Part shown: in pieces, positions 49,641 to 58,040 of the stretch
How positions within the stretch are numbered: position 1 is the first letter of the stretch
Layout of the letters: each line of letters opens with the position of its first letter
Origin: Methanobrevibacter sp.
Lineage (GTDB): Archaea > Methanobacteriota > Methanobacteria > Methanobacteriales > Methanobacteriaceae
Direction: 5' to 3'
Assembly: GCF_017409525.1 (NCBI RefSeq)
Contig: NZ_JAFQSO010000001.1
Coordinates: 1-64,000, forward strand
DNA: 64,000 nucleotides
Translations under genes and position numbers: made by a program
The notes under the pieces: generated by a model
What the model was told of the DNA's origin: nothing
The model's database searches: none
What the model saw: only the letters and a program-made list of their open reading frames with translations

Positions 49641-49757
49641 TTTCAATTCTTTTAAAATTTTCCATTCTTGAACTAAATAGAAAACTTTATTTTAATTTAT
49701 AATCATAAATTCTATTATCACAAAAAATTAATTTTTTGTAAAAATTATGGTGAAAAT

Positions 49758-50645
49758 ATGGAAATTAATGGTGTAGAAATTAAAGAAACTTACGCAGAAG
49801 GTTTTGGAATTAAGGTAACTAGAATATTAGTTACTGCAGCAACTCAAGAATTAGCAAAAATCGCAGCAACTGAAGCTACCGGTTACGGAACTTCTGTTAT
49901 TGGATGTCCTGCAGAAGCAGGTATTGACTGCTTTGTACCAGCAGATGAAACTCCTGATGGAAGACCAGGTTATGCAATCATGATTTGTCACGCTGGTAAA
50001 AAAGCACTTGACCATGAATTAATGGAAAGAATCGGTATGTGTATTTTAACCTCTCCTACCGCAGCAGCATTCAACTTACTTGATTCAGAAGATGTCTTAA
50101 AAACTGGTTTCAAACTCAAATACTTCGGTGACGGATTTGAAAAAGACCTTGAAATTGCTGGAAAAACCGTACACTCCATTCCAATCATGTCCGGTGACTT
50201 CTTAGTTGAATCCACATTCGGGTTCAAAGATGGTGTTGCTGGAGGAAACTTCTTCATTTTAGCTAAAGATCAAATGACTGGTGTTAAAGCAGCTCAATTA
50301 GCTGTTGCAGCAATTGCAAATGTAGAAGGCGTCATCACTCCATTCCCTGGTGGTATGGTTGCATCTGGTTCCAAAGTAGGATCCAATGAATATGCATTCT
50401 TACCAGCATCCACTAACGAAAAAATGTGTGTAACTTTAAAAGATGAAGTTGACTCTGACATTAGAGCAGATGCTGACGGTGTATTCGAAATAGTTATTGA
50501 TGGTGTAGATGAAGAATCCGTAAAAGCAGCTATGAAAGCAGGTATTCAGGCAGCTTGTGCTGTTGATGGAGTACTTGAAATTTCAGCTGGTAACTTCGAC
50601 GGTAAATTAGGTTCCTACATCATGAACTTACATGATTTATTCTAG
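49758..50645 (+). CDS. ftr: Formylmethanofuran-tetrahydromethanopterin formyltransferase
   Basis: 295 residues, family length. Ftr moves the formyl group from formylmethanofuran to tetrahydromethanopterin, the second reaction of methanogenesis from CO2, in the cytoplasm. The sequence matches throughout: [20 protein letters not shown], ITAATxELA-like [52 protein letters not shown], and [24 protein letters not shown] lies just before the ATG. It is monocistronic with its own TATA-like box (about 49696-49703) and a hairpin terminator. Codon choice is that of a highly expressed gene. Confidence 0.97.
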   Translation: MEINGVEIKETYAEGFGIKVTRILVTAATQELAKIAATEATGYGTSVIGCPAEAGIDCFVPADETPDGRPGYAIMICHAGKKALDHELMERIGMCILTSPTAAAFNLLDSEDVLKTGFKLKYFGDGFEKDLEIAGKTVHSIPIMSGDFLVESTFGFKDGVAGGNFFILAKDQMTGVKAAQLAVAAIANVEGVITPFPGGMVASGSKVGSNEYAFLPASTNEKMCVTLKDEVDSDIRADADGVFEIVIDGVDEESVKAAMKAGIQAACAVDGVLEISAGNFDGKLGSYIMNLHDLF

Positions 50646-50680
50646 AGAGATTTTCTCTCTTTTAATTTCTTTTTTTATAA
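50644..50680 (+). terminator. Hairpin terminator of ftr
   Basis: AGAGAGA (50644-50650) and TCTCTCT (50654-50660) form a 7-bp stem with a TTT loop, overlapping the ftr stop codon and followed by T-rich sequence including TTTTTTT. The convergent channel gene ends at 50690. Confidence 0.75.
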
Positions 50681-50689
50681 AAAATAATT

Positions 50690-51817
50690 TTAGATTTCTT
50701 TTTTAGTTATTTTGGCTATTTCTTTATTTGTTAGGTTTATTCCAATTATTTCATCTATTTTCTCTAAATCTTTTGTGAGTTTTTTGAAGGTTGCCCTATC
50801 AGGGCCTGAAATTAAATGTGAGTGGATATTGTTCACAGTTTTATATAAGTTATCTAAAGCTTGTTTCGCGTCGGGATGTGTTTTTAGATAATTATGATAT
50901 TCCTTGCCGTCTGAAAATTCTATAGCTTTTATTTCACGTGTAAGAGGGGTTTCAATTCCCGGCAGGTGATATTCGATATTTTCTAGCGTACAGCCATGTT
51001 TGGATATTATTTCAAATTCATCAAGGAGCTCATCTGATGTGTGCCTTACAGTGATTTTTAAAAGATGTGGTCTGGTTGACTCAAAATACAAGTCTTTTCC
51101 TCCGATTATTTCAGGGGATACTACTTTATCGGCGCCCGCTTTTTTAAGTCTTGAAATGTTTTCTGTTTTGCTGGCACGTGATACAATCCATGCATTAGGG
51201 CTTGCTTCGCGTATTGCCATAACAATGAATAAGTTACTTACATCATCGCCCGTACTTACTATAATGCTGTTACATTTGTCTCCCGCAAGGTGGGAAATTA
51301 ACTCATCTTCAGTCGCATCCTTGTGAATTGAAACTACATTCTTCTTTTCTTCAATGCCATCATATCTTTCCTTATCTTTTTCAATAACAACCACATTTTG
51401 ATTTCTTTGGGTTAATTCTTCAAGCACTACTTTTCCAACTCTCCCGTAACCGCAAAGAATATAATAATCATCCATGTCTTTTATAGATTTCATTTTCTTA
51501 GCTCCTTTAGAATATAATCTCATTTTTTCCTGGAAATTTGTCAGTATTATATTAAACACATATGCAAGCAATGCAACACCGGCAAGCGCTAATGTTGTTG
51601 CAAATATTTTTTGGATTCCAGTGGTGGGGATATAATCTCCATATCCAACTGTAGCCATTGTAATAACTGAATAATAAATAGAATCAATCAAATTTAAACC
51701 CATTATGAAGTATGAACCAACGATTCCATAAATAAATAATCCTACAATTAGTATTAATCCGTTGATGCTATATTTTGAGGGCAATCTTGTTAAAAATTTA
51801 AATATTATTTTTTTCAT
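50690..51817 (-). CDS. Two-helix potassium channel with RCK domain (MthK-like)
   Basis: 375 residues. Two membrane helices (INGLILIVGLFIYGIVGSYF and the helix starting FATTLALAGVALLAY) flank the pore with selectivity filter TVGYGD at residues 56-61. A TrkA_N Rossmann domain (YYILCGYGRVGKVVLEEL, VIEKDKERYD) and a TrkA_C region follow, then a helical C-terminal extension of about 100 residues (EFSDGKEYHNYLKTHPDAKQ). The fold is that of MthK, the calcium-gated channel of Methanothermobacter. The ligand here is not predictable from what can be seen. It is divergent from the NAD(P)HX repair gene. Confidence 0.9.
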   Translation of the reverse strand: MKKIIFKFLTRLPSKYSINGLILIVGLFIYGIVGSYFIMGLNLIDSIYYSVITMATVGYGDYIPTTGIQKIFATTLALAGVALLAYVFNIILTNFQEKMRLYSKGAKKMKSIKDMDDYYILCGYGRVGKVVLEELTQRNQNVVVIEKDKERYDGIEEKKNVVSIHKDATEDELISHLAGDKCNSIIVSTGDDVSNLFIVMAIREASPNAWIVSRASKTENISRLKKAGADKVVSPEIIGGKDLYFESTRPHLLKITVRHTSDELLDEFEIISKHGCTLENIEYHLPGIETPLTREIKAIEFSDGKEYHNYLKTHPDAKQALDNLYKTVNNIHSHLISGPDRATFKKLTKDLEKIDEIIGINLTNKEIAKITKKEI

Positions 51818-51887
51818 ATGTCATTTCCTTTAATTAAGATAATTATATTTATATTAAATTGTTATATTTTAATTTAAAGGTGATTTT

Positions 51888-53429
51888 TTGCATCCAATGG
51901 ATATGATGGTTACGGATTATAATTGTGAATATTTGGGATTATCCCGTTTATGTTTGATGGAATCCGCTGGAAAGTCTCTAGCTGAAGAAGTGGGCAAAAT
52001 TGCAGTTTATACATTCTCAAAGCCTGTTAAAGTGCTAATATTTACAGGTTCCGGAGGAAATGGTGGGGATGGTTTTGTTGCAGCAAGGTATCTATTGAAT
52101 AGGGGCTATGATGTGGACATCTACATGTTGAAGGATAATATACATTCATCTGAAGCCAAAACCAATTTTGAAATTTTGCAGAACATGAAACCTCGCTTGT
52201 CACGCTTAAATATTTATAATCTCAAAACATTGGATGACATTAACAACTGTGAAGTCGCAAAAAACAAGGATTTGGATTTTATTATTGTTGACGGTCTTTT
52301 GGGGACTGGAATTAAAGGGGAATTGCAAACTAATATTAGGAGAGCCATTGAAATCATCAATGAATCTTCAGGCATTAAAATCAGTGTTGATGTGCCGTCT
52401 GGAATGGATCCTTTAACAGGCAGCATTGATGATTTGGCAGTGGTTCCGGATTATACCATCAGCTTTCATAAGATTAAAACCGGTGTGAGGAATGCCGATG
52501 AAGAAGTTGTTGGAGGTCTTGTCACTGCAGATATTGGAATTCCATTTGAGGCAGAATATTTTGTTAACTATGGCGATTTTTTAAGGCTTAAGAACAGAAA
52601 ATCTTCATCACATAAGGGAAATAATGGACGTTTACTTATTGTTGGAGGAAATAAAGATTATTCTGGGGCTCCAGCTATTGCAGGAATGGCAGCCATTGGT
52701 GCAGGTGCGGACTTGGTTTATGTCGCATCACCTGAAAAGTCTGCTCAAGCTATCAAGTCCACATCCCCTGATTTGATTGTAAAATCTCTTGAAGGCGATA
52801 TGCTATCTTTAAATCATGCTGAAGATATAATTGACTTAGCTGAAAATGTGGATGCCATATTAATTGGACCTGGTTCTGGAATTGATGATGACACATCTAA
52901 ATTGTTTAATGTTTTAGTTACAAAGATTAAAAAACCAATTGTTTTGGATGCAGATGCCTTAAAACAGGTAGAAATCTCATTAATTAAAAATCGTGAAGAT
53001 ATTGTATTAACACCACATATTTTCGAGTTTAAATCATTTTTTAAAGTAGAAAATGACTTGAAGCTGGACATTGATTCATATGACTTTAATAAGGTTGATG
53101 AAAACATAACTGAGTTTCAACAGATTGTTCGCAAAATTAAAGGTTCTGTAGTTGTTAAAGGTCAGTATGACTTAATATTGTCCGGAACTAAATTTAGAAT
53201 TAACAAGTCCGGTAATCCTGGAATGACTGTTGGAGGAACCGGAGATGCTTTAGCAGGAATAACTACTGGTTTGCTTGCACAAGGTTTAAATGCTTTTGAT
53301 TCATCTTGTTTAGGAGTTTTCATTAACGGTCTTGCAGGAGAAGAGGCATTTAATGAGAAGGGAAATGGCTTTTCAGCAACAGATCTGGTGTCTCATATTG
53401 GTAGTGTGATTAAAAATGGGTTATGTTAA
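51888..53429 (+). CDS. nnr: Bifunctional NAD(P)H-hydrate epimerase / ADP-dependent dehydratase
   Basis: 513 residues. The enzyme repairs hydrated NADH and NADPH: the N-terminal epimerase (about 1-210; GSGGNGGDGFVAARYLLNRG, VDVPSGMDPLTG) interconverts R and S forms, and the C-terminal ribokinase-like dehydratase (about 225-513; SSHKGNNGRLLIVGGNKDYS, GPGSGIDDD, GNPGMTVGGTGDALAGITTG) restores NAD(P)H using ADP. The start is taken as TTG at 51888 because AGGTGAT ends 3 bases before it; an ATG at 51897 would be 12 bases away. The 3' end overlaps sfsA by 14 bases. Confidence 0.92.
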   Translation: MHPMDMMVTDYNCEYLGLSRLCLMESAGKSLAEEVGKIAVYTFSKPVKVLIFTGSGGNGGDGFVAARYLLNRGYDVDIYMLKDNIHSSEAKTNFEILQNMKPRLSRLNIYNLKTLDDINNCEVAKNKDLDFIIVDGLLGTGIKGELQTNIRRAIEIINESSGIKISVDVPSGMDPLTGSIDDLAVVPDYTISFHKIKTGVRNADEEVVGGLVTADIGIPFEAEYFVNYGDFLRLKNRKSSSHKGNNGRLLIVGGNKDYSGAPAIAGMAAIGAGADLVYVASPEKSAQAIKSTSPDLIVKSLEGDMLSLNHAEDIIDLAENVDAILIGPGSGIDDDTSKLFNVLVTKIKKPIVLDADALKQVEISLIKNREDIVLTPHIFEFKSFFKVENDLKLDIDSYDFNKVDENITEFQQIVRKIKGSVVVKGQYDLILSGTKFRINKSGNPGMTVGGTGDALAGITTGLLAQGLNAFDSSCLGVFINGLAGEEAFNEKGNGFSATDLVSHIGSVIKNGLC

Positions 53430-54159
53430 AGGAATTTTTAAAGCAAGGCCTAACAGATTCATTGCTGTAGTAGAAGTTGATGGGAAGTTAGAAATAGCTC
53501 ATGTACCAAATACCGGTAGATGTAAGGAACTTTTGGTTGAGGATGCAGTTGTTTGGCTTAAGCCATCGGACAATCCAAAAAGGAAAACAAAATTTTCACT
53601 TCATTTTGTTGAGAACAAGGGAGTTTTAGTGTCACTTTTCTCTCAGCAAGCCAATGCCATTGTATATGATGCCATAGTTGATGGCAAAATCAAAGAACTT
53701 CAAGGTTATGATTATCATCAAAGAGAAAAGACAGTCGATGACTCTAGAATCGATATATATCTGGCAAACAGGGAAGATGATTGCTGCGGAATGAGCTTTT
53801 TAGAGGATTCATGTTATGTTGAAGTAAAGGGCGTAACATTGATAGTTGATGGTGAGGCCAGATTTCCCGATGCTCCAACTGAAAGGGGTGCAAAGCACTT
53901 GAAAGAATTGATAAAACTTAAAAAAGACGGAAATAGGTGTGTCGTGTTTTTTTTAATTCAACATCCTGCAGGCAATTTCTTCAGGCCAAATTGGGAAAAT
54001 GACCCTGTATTTAGCCAAACTTTAAATGAAGCTTATGATGAGGGAGTTGAAATACTTGTTTACAGGTGCGATAATCGATTGGAGGGAATTGATTTAGTGC
54101 CTGAACCTTTAGATTTTGATTTGGCTCAAAGTTTCGCCAATGGCATCGTTGATGACTAA
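53416..54159 (+). CDS. sfsA: SfsA-family protein
   Basis: 247 residues, an SfsA homologue (named for sugar fermentation stimulation in E. coli; proposed to bind DNA or act as a nuclease). Visible are an N-terminal OB-like part (ARPNRFIAVVEVDG, HVPNTGRCKELL) and a C-terminal nuclease-like domain (YVEVKGVTLI, RFPDAPTERGAKHLKEL, VVFFLIQHP). The ATG at 53416 lies inside the end of nnr, so the two are coupled. Its last 51 bases overlap the convergent sirtuin gene. The cellular role is unclear in any organism. Confidence 0.88.
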   Translation: MGYVKGIFKARPNRFIAVVEVDGKLEIAHVPNTGRCKELLVEDAVVWLKPSDNPKRKTKFSLHFVENKGVLVSLFSQQANAIVYDAIVDGKIKELQGYDYHQREKTVDDSRIDIYLANREDDCCGMSFLEDSCYVEVKGVTLIVDGEARFPDAPTERGAKHLKELIKLKKDGNRCVVFFLIQHPAGNFFRPNWENDPVFSQTLNEAYDEGVEILVYRCDNRLEGIDLVPEPLDFDLAQSFANGIVDD

Positions 54160-54834
54160 TGTTGCAAGACGGTCATAAGGAGTTTCGCTTTTGTTAATCA
54201 AAACGAGATTGTCCCCTTTGAAGTAATTGACCAGGCCTGCGGCAGGATATACGACAAGTGATGTTCCTCCGATTATTAACGTGTCTGCAGAAGAGATGTA
54301 ATCTGTCGCAAAGCTTAAAACAGCATTGTTTAATGGTTCTTCATATAAAACAACATCCGGCTTTACAGTTCCTCCACATTCACATCTAGGAATGCCTTCA
54401 CTTTCTAAAACATATTCTAGTCCATATTCTTTACCGCAGATTTGACAGTAGTTCCTGTGTATGCTTCCGTGAAGTTCCAATACTTCCTTGCTGCCTGCCT
54501 TTTGATGAAGTCCATCAATGTTTTGGGTGATGATAGCTTTTAATTTTCCTTTCTTTTCTAACTCGGCAAGCTTTAAATGGGCAGGATTCGGTTTTGCATC
54601 CTTGAAAACAAGATTGTCTTTGTAATATTCGAAAAATTCTTCAGTATGGTCTAAATAATAGCTATGTGAAACTAGATTCTCAGGTGTGTCTCCGTATTTT
54701 TCCAAACTTTTGAAAATTCCGCTTTCAGATCTAAAATCTGGAATCCCACTTTCTGTTGATACGCCTGCCCCTCCAAAAAATACGATATTGTCTGAATAGT
54801 CAATAATTTCTTGTAATTCGTTAATTTTAGACAT
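54109..54834 (-). CDS. cobB: NAD-dependent protein deacylase (Sir2 family)
   Basis: 241 residues. It removes acyl groups from lysines using NAD, giving nicotinamide and O-acyl-ADP-ribose. NAD site: FFGGAGVSTESGIPDFRS and TQNIDGLHQKAG; catalytic His in LELHGSIHRNYC; zinc ligands CQIC and CECGG; Rossmann closure GTSLVVYPAAGL. Archaeal targets include Alba-type chromatin proteins (known for Sulfolobus; inferred here). The C-terminal 51 bases overlap the end of sfsA on the other strand. It is divergent from the helicase gene at 54950 over a 115-base gap. Confidence 0.93.
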   Translation of the reverse strand: MSKINELQEIIDYSDNIVFFGGAGVSTESGIPDFRSESGIFKSLEKYGDTPENLVSHSYYLDHTEEFFEYYKDNLVFKDAKPNPAHLKLAELEKKGKLKAIITQNIDGLHQKAGSKEVLELHGSIHRNYCQICGKEYGLEYVLESEGIPRCECGGTVKPDVVLYEEPLNNAVLSFATDYISSADTLIIGGTSLVVYPAAGLVNYFKGDNLVLINKSETPYDRLATLVINDAIGETLSQIKI

Positions 54835-54949
54835 ATTATTATTTATATTGTTAATGAATATTAATCTTTTGTCGATTTCAAAAATAAAGTTTTAAATATA
54901 ATTTTTTACATAATATTATTAAGTTGTTAGTAACTTTTAGAGGAAATTC

Positions 54950-56593
54950 ATGGTAAATACAAATTCTAATCTGGATTGGATGGTCTATTGGTCGCTTCCC
55001 AAATATAGTCCCCGGAATAGCCAGATTAAACTCATTAATCAAATCAATTTTGCAATTGGCGAAGGCTTTAAAAACATTATTTTGGAGGCGGGAACAGGCA
55101 TTGGAAAGAGCGCCATAGCTACAACTCTTGCCAACATGTATGACGATTCGTATATATTGACAATGACAAAGCAGCTTCAGGAGCAGTATTTGGATGATTT
55201 TGGCGACATGCTTGTTGAGATTAAAGGTCGTGGAAATTACAAATGCAACTATAAGGGCAGCTGCGACTTTTGTATTAAGGCAGAGTATAATTTGAGAAGA
55301 TGTTCGGATTGCGAATATCAAATAGCTTTTAGAAAGGCGACAGAAGCCAAAAATGTCATCACAAATTATGATTTTCTTTATTATGCTGGAGTTGCCAATC
55401 CTCTTTTGGACTCACGCGAACTGCTAATTTTAGATGAGGCTCATAATTTAGAGCGTAAAATGTTGATGTTGTCATCTTCAGAGCTGAATCGGGAATACAT
55501 ATCAACTAAGTTTGGAATTGATATTTTCGAACCATTAATGCATGCCACTAAATCCATGAATGATTTGAAAAGAAATTCATCATATTGGATTCAACTGTGC
55601 GATGACCTGGTTAAGGAATGTAAAAAAAGGATTAAAAAGATTGAAGGGGATGCCAATAAGTCAGTTCAGGTCACGTTGGATGAATTTGAAAGTGACCCCT
55701 CCAAATATTCTAATTTCGACTATGTCGAAAAACAAAATTTGGAGCAGGACATGAAATCCTTTGCATCAATCAGTTTGGGCCTGTCATCTGAAGATTTAAT
55801 CATTGATTTGCCTAACAGGGATGCTATTTTATCTGGAGAGATGGACATCTCCGCCGAATTCAAACCCTTTTCCGTTTTGGATGATACTCAAAACTTGCTG
55901 GAATTGGGCAACATTCGCATATTTTTGACAGGAACATTGGGCAGTAAGGATAAGTTCTGTGAATGGAATAATATCAATCCTGATGAAACATTTTATATCT
56001 ATGAGAAAAGTCCTTTTGATGTGGCTAAAAGGCCCATTTATACAGATTTTGTCGGCAGGATGAGTGGAAAAACAAGAGGCATTCCTAATTGGAAAAATAA
56101 GAGGGCCATCAAAAAGATTAAAGAACTGCTGGATAAGCATCAGGATGAAAAAGGTGTTATTCACACGTCAAGCAATGAACAGGCTTTCTGGATTATTCAA
56201 AATCTAAAAGATTATCCATTGGTTTTTGTTGGTGGTGAAGATAGAAACATCGTTTTAAAGGAATTCACAGAATCGAATGAAAGTATTGTTCTTATAGGTG
56301 CATCCATTAAGGATGGTGTTGATTTTAAAGGGGATTTATGCAGGTTCCAGATTGTATTTAAGATTCCTTATCCTCAATTGAATGAGCAGGTGAAATATCG
56401 TAGAAATTTGGACCCTAAATGGTTTTATTATCAAACAGTCATGGCACTAATGCAGGCATATGGCCGTGGGATTAGGGATGTGGATGATTGGTGTGTAATG
56501 TATATCATCGATTCCAGCTTTAAACAGTTATTTGATTATAATCGTGGATTTTTCAATGAATATTTCATCGAAGCGGTACAAAAAAAGAAGTAA
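54950..56593 (+). CDS. XPD/DinG-like superfamily 2 DNA helicase with probable Fe-S cluster
   Basis: 547 residues. A 5'-3' helicase of the Rad3 group: Walker A LEAGTGIGKSA (about 46-54), motif Ia TMTKQLQEQY, a Cys-rich insert (C99, C105, C108, C118, C121) that would hold a 4Fe-4S cluster, and DEAH in LLILDEAHNLE (about 158-161). In the second RecA domain come GVIHTSSNEQAFW, ASIKDGVDFKGD and the arginine-finger motif QAYGRGIRDVDDW. It is shorter than XPD. GAGG precedes the ATG. It probably acts in DNA repair or in resolving structures; the partner is unknown. Confidence 0.88.
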   Translation: MVNTNSNLDWMVYWSLPKYSPRNSQIKLINQINFAIGEGFKNIILEAGTGIGKSAIATTLANMYDDSYILTMTKQLQEQYLDDFGDMLVEIKGRGNYKCNYKGSCDFCIKAEYNLRRCSDCEYQIAFRKATEAKNVITNYDFLYYAGVANPLLDSRELLILDEAHNLERKMLMLSSSELNREYISTKFGIDIFEPLMHATKSMNDLKRNSSYWIQLCDDLVKECKKRIKKIEGDANKSVQVTLDEFESDPSKYSNFDYVEKQNLEQDMKSFASISLGLSSEDLIIDLPNRDAILSGEMDISAEFKPFSVLDDTQNLLELGNIRIFLTGTLGSKDKFCEWNNINPDETFYIYEKSPFDVAKRPIYTDFVGRMSGKTRGIPNWKNKRAIKKIKELLDKHQDEKGVIHTSSNEQAFWIIQNLKDYPLVFVGGEDRNIVLKEFTESNESIVLIGASIKDGVDFKGDLCRFQIVFKIPYPQLNEQVKYRRNLDPKWFYYQTVMALMQAYGRGIRDVDDWCVMYIIDSSFKQLFDYNRGFFNEYFIEAVQKKK

Positions 56594-56596
56594 TGT

Positions 56597-56614
56597 GATA
56601 GCTTGAAAGCTATC
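56597..56614. terminator. Hairpin between convergent helicase and argG
   Basis: GATAGCT (56597-56603) and AGCTATC (56608-56614) form a stem with a TGAA loop, 4 bases after the helicase stop and overlapping the argG stop, followed by T-rich sequence on the plus strand. It may terminate both transcripts. Confidence 0.5.
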
Positions 56615-57788
56615 TGTTTAATTTTTGATAATTTGCAGCTTGAAGACCATGGTATTTAATCATGCCTTCAACTTCACTTTGTTCTGTTTCCTTGTCTTCA
56701 AAGGTAATCTGTTCTATGCTATGTAAGCTGAATGGAGATTTTCTGACTATTGGTTGGATTGAGCCTTTGAAAATTTTCATTACAACTTCTCCACTCACTC
56801 TTTCCTGCATTTTATCGATTGCTTGGTCAAGGTCCTCTCTTAAAGGTTCTTGCCATAGTGCTCCGTAGACTAAATCAGCATAGAGTGTTGACATGTATTC
56901 AGCAAATCTTAATTCGTCAGTTGTTAAAACTAATTCTTCTAATGCTTGGTGAGCTGCAATTAATAATTTTGCACCAGGGGTTTCGTAGATTTCCCTACTT
57001 TTAATGCCAATCATTCTGTTTTCAATTGTGTCTACTCTGCCGATGCCATGAGATCCTGCAATTTCATTTGCTTTTTTGATAATGTCAATTAAAGGCATCA
57101 TTTCGCCGTTGATTGCTACAGGAATGCCTTCTTCAAATTCAATGGATACTTTTTCTGGTTCGCCTTTAGCATCTTCCCATGATGCGGTCCATTCGTAAAT
57201 GTCTTCAGGAGGTTCGTTTGCAGGGTCTTCTAAGACGTCTCCTTCTATTGCTCTTCCCCAAAGGTTTTCATCGATACTGTAAATTTTATCATAGCTTAAT
57301 TCGATACCTTTTGATTCTGCATATGCCTTTTCTTCTGTTCTTGTTAGATTCATTTCTCTGATTGGTGCAATGATATCCAAATCAGACATTGCAAGAATAA
57401 TTGCTTCGAATCTGAATTGATCGTTTCCTTTTCCGGTACAGCCGTGTGCAATAGCTGTTGCCCCTTCTTTTTCAGCTACTTCTATAAGTTTTTGAGCAAT
57501 CAGGGGTCTTGCAAATGCAGTACTTAATGGGTATCCTTCGTATTCGGCATTTGCTTTTATTCCACGTGCGATGTATTCGTTAGCAAATTCTTCTTTAGCA
57601 TCTATATTATAATGTTTTAAGCCTCCAATTTTGGCCGCACTTGCTTTTGCTTTTTCCATTTCTTCTTCGCCTTGTCCTACATCTACACATGCAGTGATAA
57701 CTTCTACATTGTATTCTTCTTCTAATAATTTAACACATACAGAGGTATCTAGTCCACCACTGAATGCTAAAAGTACTTTATCAGTCAT
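56610..57788 (-). CDS. argG: Argininosuccinate synthase
   Basis: 392 residues. ArgG joins citrulline and aspartate with ATP to argininosuccinate in arginine synthesis. The P-loop is [18 protein letters not shown] at the N-terminus, followed by [11 protein letters not shown], the citrulline/aspartate site [13 protein letters not shown] and [15 protein letters not shown], and [15 protein letters not shown] precedes the ATG at 57788. It is monocistronic, with a minus-strand TATA box at 58011-58020 and a leader of about 200 nt carrying a 14-bp dyad that may control it. Confidence 0.96.
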   Translation of the reverse strand: MTDKVLLAFSGGLDTSVCVKLLEEEYNVEVITACVDVGQGEEEMEKAKASAAKIGGLKHYNIDAKEEFANEYIARGIKANAEYEGYPLSTAFARPLIAQKLIEVAEKEGATAIAHGCTGKGNDQFRFEAIILAMSDLDIIAPIREMNLTRTEEKAYAESKGIELSYDKIYSIDENLWGRAIEGDVLEDPANEPPEDIYEWTASWEDAKGEPEKVSIEFEEGIPVAINGEMMPLIDIIKKANEIAGSHGIGRVDTIENRMIGIKSREIYETPGAKLLIAAHQALEELVLTTDELRFAEYMSTLYADLVYGALWQEPLREDLDQAIDKMQERVSGEVVMKIFKGSIQPIVRKSPFSLHSIEQITFEDKETEQSEVEGMIKYHGLQAANYQKLNR

Positions 57789-57883
57789 TTAATCACCATA
57801 ATTGTTTTGATAAGAATGATTATCAAAAAATATTTTTGTTTTTAATAGTATTTAATAATTTTTGAAAAAATGAGGCAGAAGAA

Positions 57884-57957
57884 AACTCTTAATTGAGCTA
57901 ATAATTGAGGTTGAATGTTATATGGGCTTTTTAAAAATGAAATCTCAATTAAGAGTT
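57884..57957. promoter_or_regulatory. 14-bp perfect dyad in the argG leader
   Basis: AACTCTTAATTGAG (57884-57897) and CTCAATTAAGAGTT (57944-57957) are exact reverse complements separated by 46 bases. They lie between the predicted transcript start (near 57990) and the argG ATG. They could fold as a long-range stem in the mRNA or bind a dimeric regulator. The AACTCTTA core also occurs in the grpE leader dyad. Confidence 0.55.
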
Positions 57958-58010
57958 ATAAGAGAAGAAAGCTTTGACTTTGTTCTCTTGTTTATAATGT
58001 TGTAGTTACT

Positions 58011-58020
58011 AGTATATAAA
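58011..58020 (-). promoter_or_regulatory. TATA box of argG
   Basis: On the minus strand 58020-58011 reads TTTATATACT, an archaeal TATA box placing the start near 57990. It overlaps nothing; the UPF1-like gene ends 20 bases upstream at 58041. Confidence 0.55.
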
Positions 58021-58040
58021 AGTTTAGGTATGCCTAAAAA

